NCBI GenBank assembly: GCA_022821545.1
Contig: JAJEDJ010000043.1
Span: forward strand, 62,001-126,000
Source of the DNA: Caldilineaceae bacterium
GTDB lineage: Bacteria; Chloroflexota; Anaerolineae; Caldilineales; Caldilineaceae
Direction of reading: 5' to 3'
Length of the DNA: 64,000 bases
The notes beneath the pieces are model-generated. The model worked only from the letters and a program-made list of their open reading frames with translations, was not told where the DNA came from and searched no databases. Below, piece after piece: positions 25,258 to 33,938 of the stretch. Both the position numbers and the translations under genes were made by a program. The stretch's first letter is position 1. Each line of letters opens with the position of its first letter.

Positions 25258-26445
25258 CTATGCTTCGCCGCAAAATGCAACGGCGGTGAGCGCGTAGACC
25301 TTGGCGACCCGCACCAACTCCTCCACGGGCGCGGCTTCTTGCAGAGTGTGCGCGCCGGTCGCGGCCGGCCCGTGGGTCAGCGCGGGGATGCCGGCCTCAG
25401 AGGCATAGATATTGCCGTCGTCCACGAATGGCTTGGCGCCGAGCGGCAGTGGTGCGCCTGCCACCGCGGTATGGGCCTGCTGGAACGCGTGGACCAGGCT
25501 GCCGTCGGAATCGACCTGGTAGGCCCCGCCTTGCACAGCGAATTCGACGTTTATTTCTGTGCCGGTTTCGGCTGCGACCTCGGCAAGAAGCTGGGAGAAT
25601 TCCTCTTGAACGGATGCGCTGTCGCAGGGCGGCGCCCAGCGTCGCGTACCCTGCACCAGACACTCAGTCGGCGACTGATTATAGATTTCCCCTGTTTGCA
25701 TACTACCTACGAATGTGGAGTCATGGCCCGCCAGAGGATGGCTGTTCTGCTCCAGTTTTTCGTTCCAGGTATGCAGTCGGCTCACCAACTTAGCGCCGGC
25801 AGCCACCACGTCAGGCGTTCCTGGCGGGCGCAGCACTTCATGCACGGGCTCGCCGTCGCGGCGAACTGTCGCCTGAAATATCGCCAGACCCCGGCCCGCA
25901 ACCGGGAGTGGGTCGGCCAGATATTCCGGCAGCATGACGGCATCGCCAGTAAGTTCCTCTCGGATCATGGCGCGCACCTGACGGCCGTCGCCCCACGGTC
26001 CTTCGTGGTGATCATGGGCCGTAAACAGCACTCTGCCCGCTGGCAGAGCGTCGAGCGTACGCAACACCCGCAACGCTTCCAGGGCCGCCGCGATACCGCC
26101 TTTCATATCAGCCGAACTGGAGCCGTAGAGAGTGTCATTCTCCACGCGCGGCGGCACATAGGGCAGATGCACGGTATCCAGATGGCCGTCGAACTGAAGG
26201 GTGGGGCCAGGCTTGCCGCTGTCGAGCACGGTCATGACGACTGGCGCTTGCGGCCAGTCGGCTTCAGGGCGCTGGACGGAAAAGCCGTCAGCAGTCAAGA
26301 TCTCAGCAAGTCGATCAGCGGCCGGGCCCGCGCTGCGGGTGGGGCTGGGTACCTCGACCAGCGCTACGGCAGTGTCGATAAGCCGCTGGCGGTCGACGGC
26401 CCGGGCAACTTGATCAAGCAACGCGTTGTTCATCTGGCGCGTCAT
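25258..26445 (-). CDS. M20 family metallopeptidase (ArgE/DapE-like)
   Basis: 395 residues; an ATG at 26433 is an alternative start. The first metal motif is F-D-G-H-L-D-T-V, the bridging Asp lies in S-A-D-M-K-G-G, and a dimerisation domain follows. The place of the usual E-E pair reads A-H-D-H-H-E-G-P-W-G, so the general-base position is unusual. Members hydrolyse amide bonds of N-acyl amino acids or dipeptides. Substrate unknown. Confidence 0.82.
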   Translation of the reverse strand: MTRQMNNALLDQVARAVDRQRLIDTAVALVEVPSPTRSAGPAADRLAEILTADGFSVQRPEADWPQAPVVMTVLDSGKPGPTLQFDGHLDTVHLPYVPPRVENDTLYGSSSADMKGGIAAALEALRVLRTLDALPAGRVLFTAHDHHEGPWGDGRQVRAMIREELTGDAVMLPEYLADPLPVAGRGLAIFQATVRRDGEPVHEVLRPPGTPDVVAAGAKLVSRLHTWNEKLEQNSHPLAGHDSTFVGSMQTGEIYNQSPTECLVQGTRRWAPPCDSASVQEEFSQLLAEVAAETGTEINVEFAVQGGAYQVDSDGSLVHAFQQAHTAVAGAPLPLGAKPFVDDGNIYASEAGIPALTHGPAATGAHTLQEAAPVEELVRVAKVYALTAVAFCGEA

Positions 26446-26489
26446 TCATCTAGCTCGTTATTCCCCTTTTGTGGAAGGCGCGTCGTTTC

Positions 26490-26864
26490 CTACTTGTCGT
26501 CAACGACTCGCCAGTCTCCGGGGATCGTCTTGTCGTCTTCGTCCCAGATATCCCAGACCTCCCGGTCCGGTTCATCCGGCGAAATATGGCCAAGCCGAAC
26601 GAGGGCGCGCCGTACCGCGTCCTGCGGGGCCATCTGCACGAACAGGCGGCCTGCCAGCACGACGGCGGCGATGTCATCCAAAGGCCCCGGCCACAGATCA
26701 ATCGGCGATAACCAGTAGAGAATCGCCAGCACCGGGAAACCGACTCGCAACAGAATCGATACCTGCGGATCGCCCATCAGTTGCCATACCACGGCAAAAT
26801 CGCGTAGAATATCGGAAAAGCGCCAACCGCCGCTTTGGGGTACAAAGGATGAATCGCGGGTCAT
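26490..26864 (-). CDS. DUF1232 domain membrane protein
   Basis: 124 residues from the ATG at 26864; the frame is open upstream to 26921. The DUF1232 core is visible: I-L-Y-W-L-S-P-I-D-L-W-P-G-P-L-D-D-I followed by A-A-V-V-L-A-G. One or two hydrophobic segments flank it. The C-terminal 40 residues are acidic (D-E-P-D-R-E-V-W-D-I-W-D-E-D-D). Function unknown. It is divergent from the gene at 27040. Confidence 0.75.
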   Translation of the reverse strand: MTRDSSFVPQSGGWRFSDILRDFAVVWQLMGDPQVSILLRVGFPVLAILYWLSPIDLWPGPLDDIAAVVLAGRLFVQMAPQDAVRRALVRLGHISPDEPDREVWDIWDEDDKTIPGDWRVVDDK

Positions 26865-27039
26865 TTCGACAGGCCTCCAGTCACTGTGACATTGCCGCTT
26901 CACCTTCTTTTCTGGGCACATTGTCGCACAGGTCGGCCCAAATGGGCAAGGCCCTGGAAAGCGTCGGGCCGGGCCATGACTGAGCGCTGCATTAGCCAGG
27001 TGGTTGAGTGTTGAGCCACAGCGCTTCAGGAAAACGCAG

Positions 27040-28602
27040 ATGCCGCAAACCAGTCAGATGCTTGTCGAATACCCGGAGATCCACCTGCATGTAATTGCGG
27101 AGCTTCGGGGCGCCTCTCTGGATGGGGAGAAGAATGTCCGGGCAATGATCGATAGCCTGGCTGGGCAGATCACAGACCCAACCTCGGTGTTGATGGCCTT
27201 TCAGGAGATTACCGATTCCTATCCAAGGGTCAGGTCTGCTTTGGACCTCCTCATTGCGGAGGGGGGCGAAATGCGAGAAGCCCAATTCAGCCGCGAATAC
27301 GGCGGCATCCGGCAGATGGGTCCATCCAAACTGGAGCGGGAACAGCCTTGGAACGCGCCGGAGAGCGTTGCCGAGTTCCTTTACTATTACGGTCTGATTG
27401 GCCGCACGTACAAAGGGGAAGGCCGGAACGCTCATACGATCATCTTTATTCCCAGTGATGTCCTTCCCTGGCTGCCGCAACCGGCGACTGCCGGCGGCGA
27501 GCAGGGGCTTGCCGTTGCGCCGGTGCCCCCGCCGCCGTCGTCCCGAATGCTTTGGCTGGAGGATGCCTTTCTTGAAGATGCGGGCACGCTGCTGGGGTTT
27601 TTGCATACCGAAGGGCTGCGCCTGCAGGCCGATGGCGCTCCGGATCCTGACGATATCGAACAGCTGATGATACGCCTCAAGTCCAGAGATGGTTTCGTGT
27701 CTCCCTTCGAGGCTCCGGCAGCCTCAGCCAATATTGAAGAGACCCGAGTCGCGCTTCTTTTGCATCTGGCAAGGCGGCTGGGCTGGCTGCGGCGCGCGGA
27801 CGACGGGCGGGTTCGCCTCACAGGAAACCGGGTCTACGCCTTTCTGGAGCAACCGCGTTCCGAACAGCGTTTTTCCCTCTGGGAGGCTTGGCGTACCTCC
27901 TCGGAGTGGAACGACCTGGTGCGCATTCCCGGCCTCGACTGTTCGATTGGCAATTGGCAAAACAATCCTCTGCAAACGCGTGAGGTTGTTCTGCAGCTCC
28001 TTGCCCGTTTACAGCCCGGCGCCTGGTACAGTCAGACCGACGTCGTTAGCGCCGTCAAGGAGACGATTCCTGACTTTCAGCGCCCCACCGGCGACTACGA
28101 TAGCTGGTATATCCGTGTCGAAAATACGGATAATTTCCTGGGCGGTTTCGAGCACTGGGATCGGGTGGAGGGAGCGCTGCTGCGTTTCCTCCTGAACGGT
28201 CCTATATACTGGCTGTCAGCGGTCGATCTGGCGGAGCCCTCGGCGGGCGACGATCTGCTGTTTTCGCTGAGCGCCGGGGGAGCCCGCTGGTTGGGCCATG
28301 ACGGCGAGACGCCGAATGAGACGAGGCGGCGCCCCATCGTTGTCGAAGAAGACTTCACTGTTGAGCTGCCTGCAGACACGCCTTTAATGGATCGATTTCG
28401 CGTGGAACGGTTCAGCAACTGGCAGGCCAGTTACCCCAGCTATCTCTATCAGATCAACCAGCGCAGTTTGAACAGGGCCTCCGCTGAGGGCGTCCAGCCG
28501 GGCCGCATTTTGGCCTTTCTCAATTCCCGGGCGCGTCATGTGCCGCAACGGGTTGCAGCAGGGCTGCGGAAATTCAGCGAAAGGCATGCAGCCAGTTCTT
28601 AA
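27040..28602 (+). CDS. Protein with XPB/Ssl2 helicase N-terminal-like domain, no helicase motor
   Basis: 520 residues from the ATG at 27040, preceded by CAGGAAAA; a TTG at 27004 is an alternative. No Walker or DEAD motif is present. The C-terminal 130 residues (FRVERFSNWQASYPSYLYQI, then S-L-N-R-A-S-A-E-G-V-Q-P-G-R-I-L-A-F-L) resemble the winged-helix/XPB N-terminal domain found in bacterial proteins without the helicase part. The middle is a series of short helical repeats with aromatic residues. It probably binds DNA or protein; function unknown. Confidence 0.6.
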   Translation: MPQTSQMLVEYPEIHLHVIAELRGASLDGEKNVRAMIDSLAGQITDPTSVLMAFQEITDSYPRVRSALDLLIAEGGEMREAQFSREYGGIRQMGPSKLEREQPWNAPESVAEFLYYYGLIGRTYKGEGRNAHTIIFIPSDVLPWLPQPATAGGEQGLAVAPVPPPPSSRMLWLEDAFLEDAGTLLGFLHTEGLRLQADGAPDPDDIEQLMIRLKSRDGFVSPFEAPAASANIEETRVALLLHLARRLGWLRRADDGRVRLTGNRVYAFLEQPRSEQRFSLWEAWRTSSEWNDLVRIPGLDCSIGNWQNNPLQTREVVLQLLARLQPGAWYSQTDVVSAVKETIPDFQRPTGDYDSWYIRVENTDNFLGGFEHWDRVEGALLRFLLNGPIYWLSAVDLAEPSAGDDLLFSLSAGGARWLGHDGETPNETRRRPIVVEEDFTVELPADTPLMDRFRVERFSNWQASYPSYLYQINQRSLNRASAEGVQPGRILAFLNSRARHVPQRVAAGLRKFSERHAASS

Positions 28603-28768
28603 ATCGGATCCTATGTTTCCTGAAACCATTTGGATTGCAGCGGAAAAGAGTGGTAGTATAGCTTCTGCACAGAGCGCAGAGACGAGTCTGCAATACTGCA
28701 GGCGGATTTCTTGAGGCAGTTGCGCTCAACCGGCTCCCCCATCGGCAACTCTTGCCCAGTATAAGAGA

Positions 28769-28819
28769 GCCGCGCGATATTTCTCTACTATCGGTAGTCT
28801 TGGTTGACTCTCGCGCGGC
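28769..28819 (+). repeat. GC-rich inverted repeat in leader of peptide ABC importer
   Basis: GCCGCGCGA (28769-28777) and TCGCGCGGC (28811-28819) form a perfect 9-base stem around a 33-base loop that contains a smaller CTAC/GTAG hairpin. It ends 50 bases before the binding-protein ATG. It may shape the mRNA leader. Confidence 0.35.
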
Positions 28820-28869
28820 CGGCGCCGTACGCCCAATCCACATAACTTGATAGCGAAAAGGAGAAGTCG

Positions 28870-30642
28870 ATGATGGGAAGGCACATTTCAACCCTGCGAG
28901 TCATTGCCGTTTTGCTGGCAATGGCATTCTTGCTGGCTGCCTGTCCAGCCGCGGCGCCGACCGGCGGCGAGAGCATGGCTGCTGATGAAGAGATGGCGGA
29001 AGAAGAGGCAATGGAGGAAGAGGGCAAGGTTCTGACCATTCTCTACTGGCAGGCCGCCTCTCTGCCCGGACCGTATCTGTCGGGTGGCACAAAGGACCAG
29101 GACGCCGGCGCGGTCACGCTTGAGCCACTGGCCAACTACGACCCCGACGGCGCTTTAGTGCCCAAACTGGCCACCGAAATCCCGACAATAGAGAATGGCG
29201 GCATCTCCGAAGACCTGATGTCGATCACCTGGACTTTGAAGGAAGGGCTGGCCTGGTCGGATGGCAGCGATGTGACCGCCGACGATGTGGTCTTTACCTG
29301 GCAGTACTGTATCGATGAAGCCACGGGCTGCACTGCCAGTGAAGCATTCCTCGGTATCGAGAGTGTGGAGGCGCTCGACGCCCGCACGATCGTGATCACC
29401 TTCGACTCTCCAACGCCCTATCCCTATAACGCGTTCGTCGGCGCGAATACGCCAATCATCAGCAGCGTTCAGTTCGCCGACTGCGTCGGAGCGGCCGCCC
29501 AGACCTGCAACGAGCAGAACACTTTGCCGCTTGGTACGGGCCCCTACCGCATCATCGACTTCAAGGTGAACGATGTAGCCGTCTACGAACGAAACCCGCA
29601 TTACCACGGCGAACCGGCCTACTTTGACACGGTGATCTTCAAAGGCGGCGGCGATGCCGCGTCGGCGGCACGCGCCGTGCTGGAGACCGGGGAGGCCGAC
29701 TACGCCTGGAACCTGCAGGTCGAGCCCGACATTCTGCGTGATATGGAAGCAGCCGGACTTGGCGTCGTTGTGGCCGCTTTCGCCGGCAGTGTCGAGCGCA
29801 TTCTGGTCAACCAGACCAATCCGGACTCTGCCTTGGGCGACGATCGGTCCGAGTATATGGATGGAGAAAACGCCCATCCATTCCTGACGTTCGCACCGAT
29901 TCCGCAGGCGATGTCGATGGCGATTGACCGCAGCCTGATCTCGGAACAGCTCTACGGCTTTGCCGGACAGCCAACCTGTAACGTGATTCCTGCGCCCTTG
30001 CACTACGCGTCAACGGCCAATGATGGTTGCCTGACCCAGGACATTGACGGAGCCAACGCGCTGCTGGACGAAAATGACGTCGTCGATAGCGACGGTGACG
30101 GTATCCGCGAATACAACGGCATGCCGCTCAAGGTCTCCTACCAGACCTCCACAAATTCGGTACGCCAGAAAACGCAGGCCCTGATCCGCCAGTGGTGGAG
30201 CCAGATCGGCATCGAGACCGAACTGATCAACCACGATGCGAGCGTCTTTTTCGGCGGCGACCCGAATAGCCCCGACACGTACCAGAAGTTCTACACGGAC
30301 CTGCAGATGTACACCACCGGTCCCAGCATCGACCCGCAGCAGCATCTCTCAAACTGGGTTTGCAGCCAGATCCCGATGCGCGAGAACGTGTGGGGCGGCG
30401 GCAACATCTTCCGCGGTTGCAATACCGAATACGACGCGCTCTTTGAGCAGCTGACGCAGACCCCGGTCGGCGGGGAGCGCGAGGCGCTGGTCAAGCAGCT
30501 CAATGACATCAACGTGCAGAGCTTCTACCAGATCCCTCTGGTCAATCGTGGTGGCGTCTCCGCCCATCTGAACACTCTGAAGGGCGTCAACATCAACGAT
30601 TGGGACAGTGAAATGTGGAATATCGCCGAATGGCACCGTTAG
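28870..30642 (+). CDS. Peptide ABC transporter substrate-binding lipoprotein (family 5)
   Basis: 590 residues. The signal peptide ends in the lipobox L-L-A-A-C. The linker is Ala/Glu/Met-rich (M-A-E-E-E-A-M-E-E-E-G). The family 5 signature follows: L-V-P-K-L-A-T-E-I-P, then W-T-L-K-E-G-L-A-W-S-D-G-S-D-V-T-A-D-D-V. It should bind peptides or another small ligand outside the cell. AAGGAG lies 8 bases upstream of the ATG. The two permeases follow but no DppD/DppF ATPases are encoded nearby. Confidence 0.9.
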   Translation: MMGRHISTLRVIAVLLAMAFLLAACPAAAPTGGESMAADEEMAEEEAMEEEGKVLTILYWQAASLPGPYLSGGTKDQDAGAVTLEPLANYDPDGALVPKLATEIPTIENGGISEDLMSITWTLKEGLAWSDGSDVTADDVVFTWQYCIDEATGCTASEAFLGIESVEALDARTIVITFDSPTPYPYNAFVGANTPIISSVQFADCVGAAAQTCNEQNTLPLGTGPYRIIDFKVNDVAVYERNPHYHGEPAYFDTVIFKGGGDAASAARAVLETGEADYAWNLQVEPDILRDMEAAGLGVVVAAFAGSVERILVNQTNPDSALGDDRSEYMDGENAHPFLTFAPIPQAMSMAIDRSLISEQLYGFAGQPTCNVIPAPLHYASTANDGCLTQDIDGANALLDENDVVDSDGDGIREYNGMPLKVSYQTSTNSVRQKTQALIRQWWSQIGIETELINHDASVFFGGDPNSPDTYQKFYTDLQMYTTGPSIDPQQHLSNWVCSQIPMRENVWGGGNIFRGCNTEYDALFEQLTQTPVGGEREALVKQLNDINVQSFYQIPLVNRGGVSAHLNTLKGVNINDWDSEMWNIAEWHR

Positions 30643-30651
30643 TCTGAACCC

Positions 30652-30684
30652 GGAAGGGAGGAGAGATTCTCTTTCCTCCCTTTC
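30652..30684 (+). terminator. Stem-loop after peptide-binding protein gene
   Basis: GGAAGGGAGGAGAG (30652-30665) pairs with CTTTCCTCCCTTTC (30671-30684) over 14 positions, two of them G-U, with a 5-base loop ATTCT. No long U-run follows. It sits 10 bases after the stop and 21 bases before the permease start, as in the sugar importers. Confidence 0.55.
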
Positions 30685-30705
30685 TCTCACTCCCCATTTC
30701 ACGCC

Positions 30706-31722
30706 GTGGGCCAATATCTCGTCCGGCGCCTTCTGACAATCATACCGACCCTCATCGCCATTAGCTTTGTGATCTTTGCGGTGCTGGATCTCGCGCCCGG
30801 CGATCCGACCAGTCAACTGCCGGAGACGATTCGACCTGAGATTCGCCAGCAGATTCGCAAGGCGATGGGACTGGATGAACCATTTCCGGTCAAGTATGGC
30901 CTGTGGATGCGCCAGTTCTTCGTCAATGAGCCGCTGTCTCTGCTTGAGAACGCCTTCGATATTCAGATCGGGGATGGGGAGAAACGGTTACGGGTTACCT
31001 CCTGGGGCAGTCGCGGCGTTCCCGTGATGGATATGATTATGGAGCGAATGCCCCAAACGCTCTGGGTTGTGGGGCTGGCCTATATTGTCGCGATTGCGAT
31101 CGCGGTACCCATCGGCGTCGTCTCTGCAATTCGACAGTACTCGATCTTCGATCAGGTTGGGACCTTTATTTCGCTTATCGGCTATTCGATCCCGACCTTC
31201 TTCACCGGTCTGCTGATGATTCTGCTGTTCAGCGTGAAACTTAAATGGTTTCCCATGATCTATGACACCAATCTTCAGATCGTAGATTGGCGCAGCTTTG
31301 TCGAACAGCTGAGACAGAGCGCCATGCCGGTGGCCGTTCTCGGTTTTTTCCAGGCGGCGATTCTGGCCCGCTTTACGCGCTCGTCAATGCTCGACAACAT
31401 TCCCATGGACTACGTTCGCACCGCGACGGCCAAAGGTTTTCGCGAAAGATACGTCGTAATTCGCCACATTCTGCGCAACAGCCTGATCCCTGTTGTCACC
31501 CTCATCGCCCTGGGCATTCCGGCCATCTTCAGCGGCGCCATCATCACTGAACAGATTTTTCGCGTAAACGGTTTAGGGGCCCTCCTGATCGGCGCGATTC
31601 AACTGAACGACATTCCTTTGGTGCAAACCGTCACCTTTATTTTTGCCTTTCTTATCGTGGTTTTCAATCTCATTGCCGATGTCATCTACGGCATACTCGA
31701 CCCGCGTATCCGGTACAGCTAG
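30706..31722 (+). CDS. Peptide ABC transporter permease, DppB type
   Basis: 338 residues, with a GTG start (G-Q-Y-L-V-R-R-L-L-T-I-I-P). DppB/OppB proteins begin in this way (M-x-x-Y-x-x-R-R-L-x-x-x-I-P), which decides the start although no good ribosome site is present. A-R-F-T-R-S-S-M-L-D-N-I and the EAA-like loop Y-V-R-T-A-T-A-K-G-F-R-E are visible. A poor ribosome site plus the upstream hairpin should give low permease levels. It forms the channel with the next gene. Confidence 0.9.
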   Translation: MGQYLVRRLLTIIPTLIAISFVIFAVLDLAPGDPTSQLPETIRPEIRQQIRKAMGLDEPFPVKYGLWMRQFFVNEPLSLLENAFDIQIGDGEKRLRVTSWGSRGVPVMDMIMERMPQTLWVVGLAYIVAIAIAVPIGVVSAIRQYSIFDQVGTFISLIGYSIPTFFTGLLMILLFSVKLKWFPMIYDTNLQIVDWRSFVEQLRQSAMPVAVLGFFQAAILARFTRSSMLDNIPMDYVRTATAKGFRERYVVIRHILRNSLIPVVTLIALGIPAIFSGAIITEQIFRVNGLGALLIGAIQLNDIPLVQTVTFIFAFLIVVFNLIADVIYGILDPRIRYS

Positions 31723-31790
31723 AGCGCAATGGCCAATTGTCACTGGGCTGTCAGGCCAGTCGCCGCGAACTGCTGGCCGCAGGACTAAAT

Positions 31791-32738
31791 ATGGCCGTAG
31801 GCACGGAAACGGCATCCGCTGAGAGCCTCTCTTCAGAACTCCCGCAACGCCAGCATCGTACCTTGTGGGGGGACGTATGGCTGCGCTTTCGCCGCCACAA
31901 TCTGGCAAACGTCGGCGTGGTCGTTCTTGTCTTACTGGTGATAGGCGTCCTCGCCGGTCCTCTCATCTACACAGTAGACCCGGAATACAGCTTCATCGTC
32001 GATGACATTGACTCGATCAATCAACCCCCTTCGGTGAACTACCCACTGGGCACCGACGACCTGGGGCGGGACACGCTGGCGCGCAACCTGTTCGGCGGGC
32101 GCATCTCGCTGGCTGTCGGCGTCGTTGCCATGTTCGTCTCCATCACCTTTGGCACGCTGGTCGGCGTGCTTTCCGGCTTTTTCCGTCGCCTGGACAATCC
32201 GCTCATGCGCTTCACCGACCTGATGCTGGCTTTACCCAGCCTGCCATTGCTGCTGGTCATCATCATGCTGTTTCGTGATTCGCTGAAGGCGTTGCTGGGC
32301 CCGGAACTGGGCATTTTCCTGCTCGTGGTGCTCGTTATAGGCATTCTGGGTTGGATGCCTACGGCCCGGGTCGTGCGGGGATCGGTGCTGTCTATCAAGG
32401 AGAAGGAGTTCGTCGAGGCTGCGGTCAGCGTCGGGACGCGTGAACCTGCGATCCTGCGGCAACACATCCTGCCCAACGTACTGAGCCCGATCATCGTCTC
32501 TGCAACGCTGGGGGTGGCCGCGGCGATACTGACCGAGTCGGCGCTTTCTTTCCTGGGTCTGGGTTTTCCTTCCAACGTGCCTACTTGGGGACGGCTGCTC
32601 TTTGAGAACAAGGATTTCATCACCCAGAATCCGTGGCTCGTCATCTGGCCCGGCATGTTCATCTCCCTCACGATTCTCAGCATTAACTTCATCGGCGACG
32701 GCCTGCGCGACGCGCTCGATCCCCGCCAGCGCCGTTAG
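31791..32738 (+). CDS. Peptide ABC transporter permease, DppC type
   Basis: 315 residues from the ATG at 31791, which has AGGA 8 bases upstream; the frame is open to 31737 via a TTG. DppC features: a long cytoplasmic N-terminus, then LWGDVWLRFRRHNLANVG before the first membrane helix, the Y-P-L-G-T-D-D-L-G-R-D motif in the first external loop, and the EAA loop F-V-E-A-A-V-S-V-G-T-R. It completes the channel of the peptide importer. Confidence 0.9.
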   Translation: MAVGTETASAESLSSELPQRQHRTLWGDVWLRFRRHNLANVGVVVLVLLVIGVLAGPLIYTVDPEYSFIVDDIDSINQPPSVNYPLGTDDLGRDTLARNLFGGRISLAVGVVAMFVSITFGTLVGVLSGFFRRLDNPLMRFTDLMLALPSLPLLLVIIMLFRDSLKALLGPELGIFLLVVLVIGILGWMPTARVVRGSVLSIKEKEFVEAAVSVGTREPAILRQHILPNVLSPIIVSATLGVAAAILTESALSFLGLGFPSNVPTWGRLLFENKDFITQNPWLVIWPGMFISLTILSINFIGDGLRDALDPRQRR

Positions 32739-32762
32739 AACGCAAGCCGGAACCTGAAGAGG

Positions 32763-32780
32763 GCGGCATCCTCGTGCCGC
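32763..32780. terminator. Short hairpin between convergent dppC-like and sodX genes
   Basis: GCGGCA (32763-32768) and TGCCGC (32775-32780) form a 6-base stem with a 6-base loop in the 56-base gap between two convergent genes. It lacks a U-run on either strand, so termination is only suggested by position. Confidence 0.3.
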
Positions 32781-32794
32781 TCCATGCCCTGCAC

Positions 32795-33175
32795 CTACCG
32801 GCGCAGGCAGCTGACTACCTTTCCCAGCACGAGGTCCAGCGCGACCGGCCCGAAAGTGCGACTGTCAGCGCCGGCCGCGACGTTGTCGCTGGCAAGTATG
32901 AGCACGGTGCCTGGAGCGCCGCTTTCAGTACGGCTCTCGATAACCGCCGCGACGCGCTTGACGATTTGCAGCACGGTGTGGCGGGGATGCCGCGCGACGA
33001 CAATCTCATCCGCCCGCGGGCTTCGCGAGCGGTATGCGCGTTGATCCAGCATCACCACGGCGCCGGGCGAAAGAGTCGGCGTCATCGAATCCCCTGTCAC
33101 GCGAAAAAGTCGACGCCTGCCGACCAGCCACAGCGCCATTTCGCGCCAGCCGCTGCGGGGCACGTCCCTTTCCAT
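32795..33175 (-). CDS. sodX: Nickel-type superoxide dismutase maturation protease
   Basis: 126 residues from the ATG at 33175, preceded by GGGGACGGAG; a TTG at 33187 is the longer alternative. It is an S26 signal-peptidase-like fold: catalytic Ser30 in T-G-D-S-M-T-P-T-L and Lys73 in Q-I-V-K-R-V, then the family's L-A-S-D-N box. There is no membrane anchor. It should cleave the N-terminal leader of the NiSOD encoded just upstream so that the nickel hook begins with histidine. The adjacency to sodN is the main support. Confidence 0.85.
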   Translation of the reverse strand: MERDVPRSGWREMALWLVGRRRLFRVTGDSMTPTLSPGAVVMLDQRAYRSRSPRADEIVVARHPRHTVLQIVKRVAAVIESRTESGAPGTVLILASDNVAAGADSRTFGPVALDLVLGKVVSCLRR

Positions 33176-33195
33176 CTCCGTCCCCAAAAGAGAGA

Positions 33196-33217
33196 CCGGA
33201 TCCTGTTGTGGATCCGG
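33196..33217 (-). terminator. Hairpin between sodN and sodX
   Basis: CCGGATCC and GGATCCGG form a perfect 8-base stem with a 6-base loop (33196-33203 and 33210-33217). On the minus strand it is followed by TCTCTCTTTT, a weak terminator tail. It lies after the sodN stop and before sodX, so it would keep protease expression below that of the dismutase. Confidence 0.5.
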
Positions 33218-33282
33218 CCGCTGTCTTTCAATTTACGTTGTGATCGGTCTACTGGGTTAGACCGGTTCCGGCGTGCCAGGGA

Positions 33283-33735
33283 TCAGGTGGCCACGTAGTA
33301 AGCTACGTCCCGCCCCTTGGTGGCCCAGTAAACGTTGTGGATGTCCTCAATCGCGGCCATCAGGTCGTTGGCTGCATCGACGTCGACGCCCTGTTTTACG
33401 GCCGAGCAAAGCTTGGCGGCGTTCCAGAACTTTTCGTGCAGGTCCGGGTATTCGTCGAGGTGCTCCGGCTTGAAGTAGTCTGTCCAGAGGATGAGCAACT
33501 CCTCCTTGGCCAGATGCGCCTGCTGTTCCTTGATGGCAACGAAGCGGCCATAGGTGTTGTGATCGGCGGAATCTGCCGGACCGAGGTCGATGATCTTCTT
33601 CGTCATCGACAGCGCCGCTTCGGCGGCGATGCGTGCAGAGGCCGGGTCATAGACGCCGCAGGGGCCGTCACAGTGGGCGCTGACGGTCTCAACCGCGGTC
33701 TTGGCGATTAGCTGGGCAATGGCTTCCTGAAACAT
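33283..33735 (-). CDS. sodN: Nickel superoxide dismutase
   Basis: 150 residues. A 20-residue leader (MFQEAIAQLIAKTAVETVSA) precedes the nickel hook His21-Cys22-Asp23-Gly24-Pro25-Cys26-Gly27-Val28-Tyr29, complete with the four ligand-giving groups after cleavage. Where Streptomyces has Leu the fourth hook residue is Gly. The remainder is the helical bundle of the NiSOD hexamer (K-E-E-L-L-I-L-W-T-D-Y-F-K-P-E-H). It disproportionates superoxide in the cytoplasm. The start has a clear ribosome site (AAGGATT). Confidence 0.95.
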   Translation of the reverse strand: MFQEAIAQLIAKTAVETVSAHCDGPCGVYDPASARIAAEAALSMTKKIIDLGPADSADHNTYGRFVAIKEQQAHLAKEELLILWTDYFKPEHLDEYPDLHEKFWNAAKLCSAVKQGVDVDAANDLMAAIEDIHNVYWATKGRDVAYYVAT

Positions 33736-33815
33736 GTGGAATCCTTTCGATGTTCGTGGAGGTCAGAAACTGTAGTTCACACTGAGTTCCTACTGCAACT
33801 CTTAACCCGCTTGAT

Positions 33816-33829
33816 GGTCATATATGACC
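33816..33829. promoter_or_regulatory. Candidate operator palindrome upstream of sodN
   Basis: GGTCATATATGACC is a perfect 14-base palindrome about 80 bases upstream of the sodN ATG, in the otherwise gene-free sodN promoter region. A dimeric regulator such as a metal- or redox-sensing repressor could bind it. No regulator gene is near. Confidence 0.4.
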
Positions 33830-33938
33830 GCCGTGCGCCTGGCGCGGTGCCGGCCGGAGATCATGACGAAAACGAGAACTACTCAAATCACGGTATCGGA
33901 CGGTTCTCTATCCTTACAAGCAAGGAAGTATACCGAAA

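Noticed and set aside
25198..26718. 506-codon frame antisense to the M20 peptidase
   Set aside because: A shadow of the metallopeptidase gene; no recognisable domain or ribosome site.
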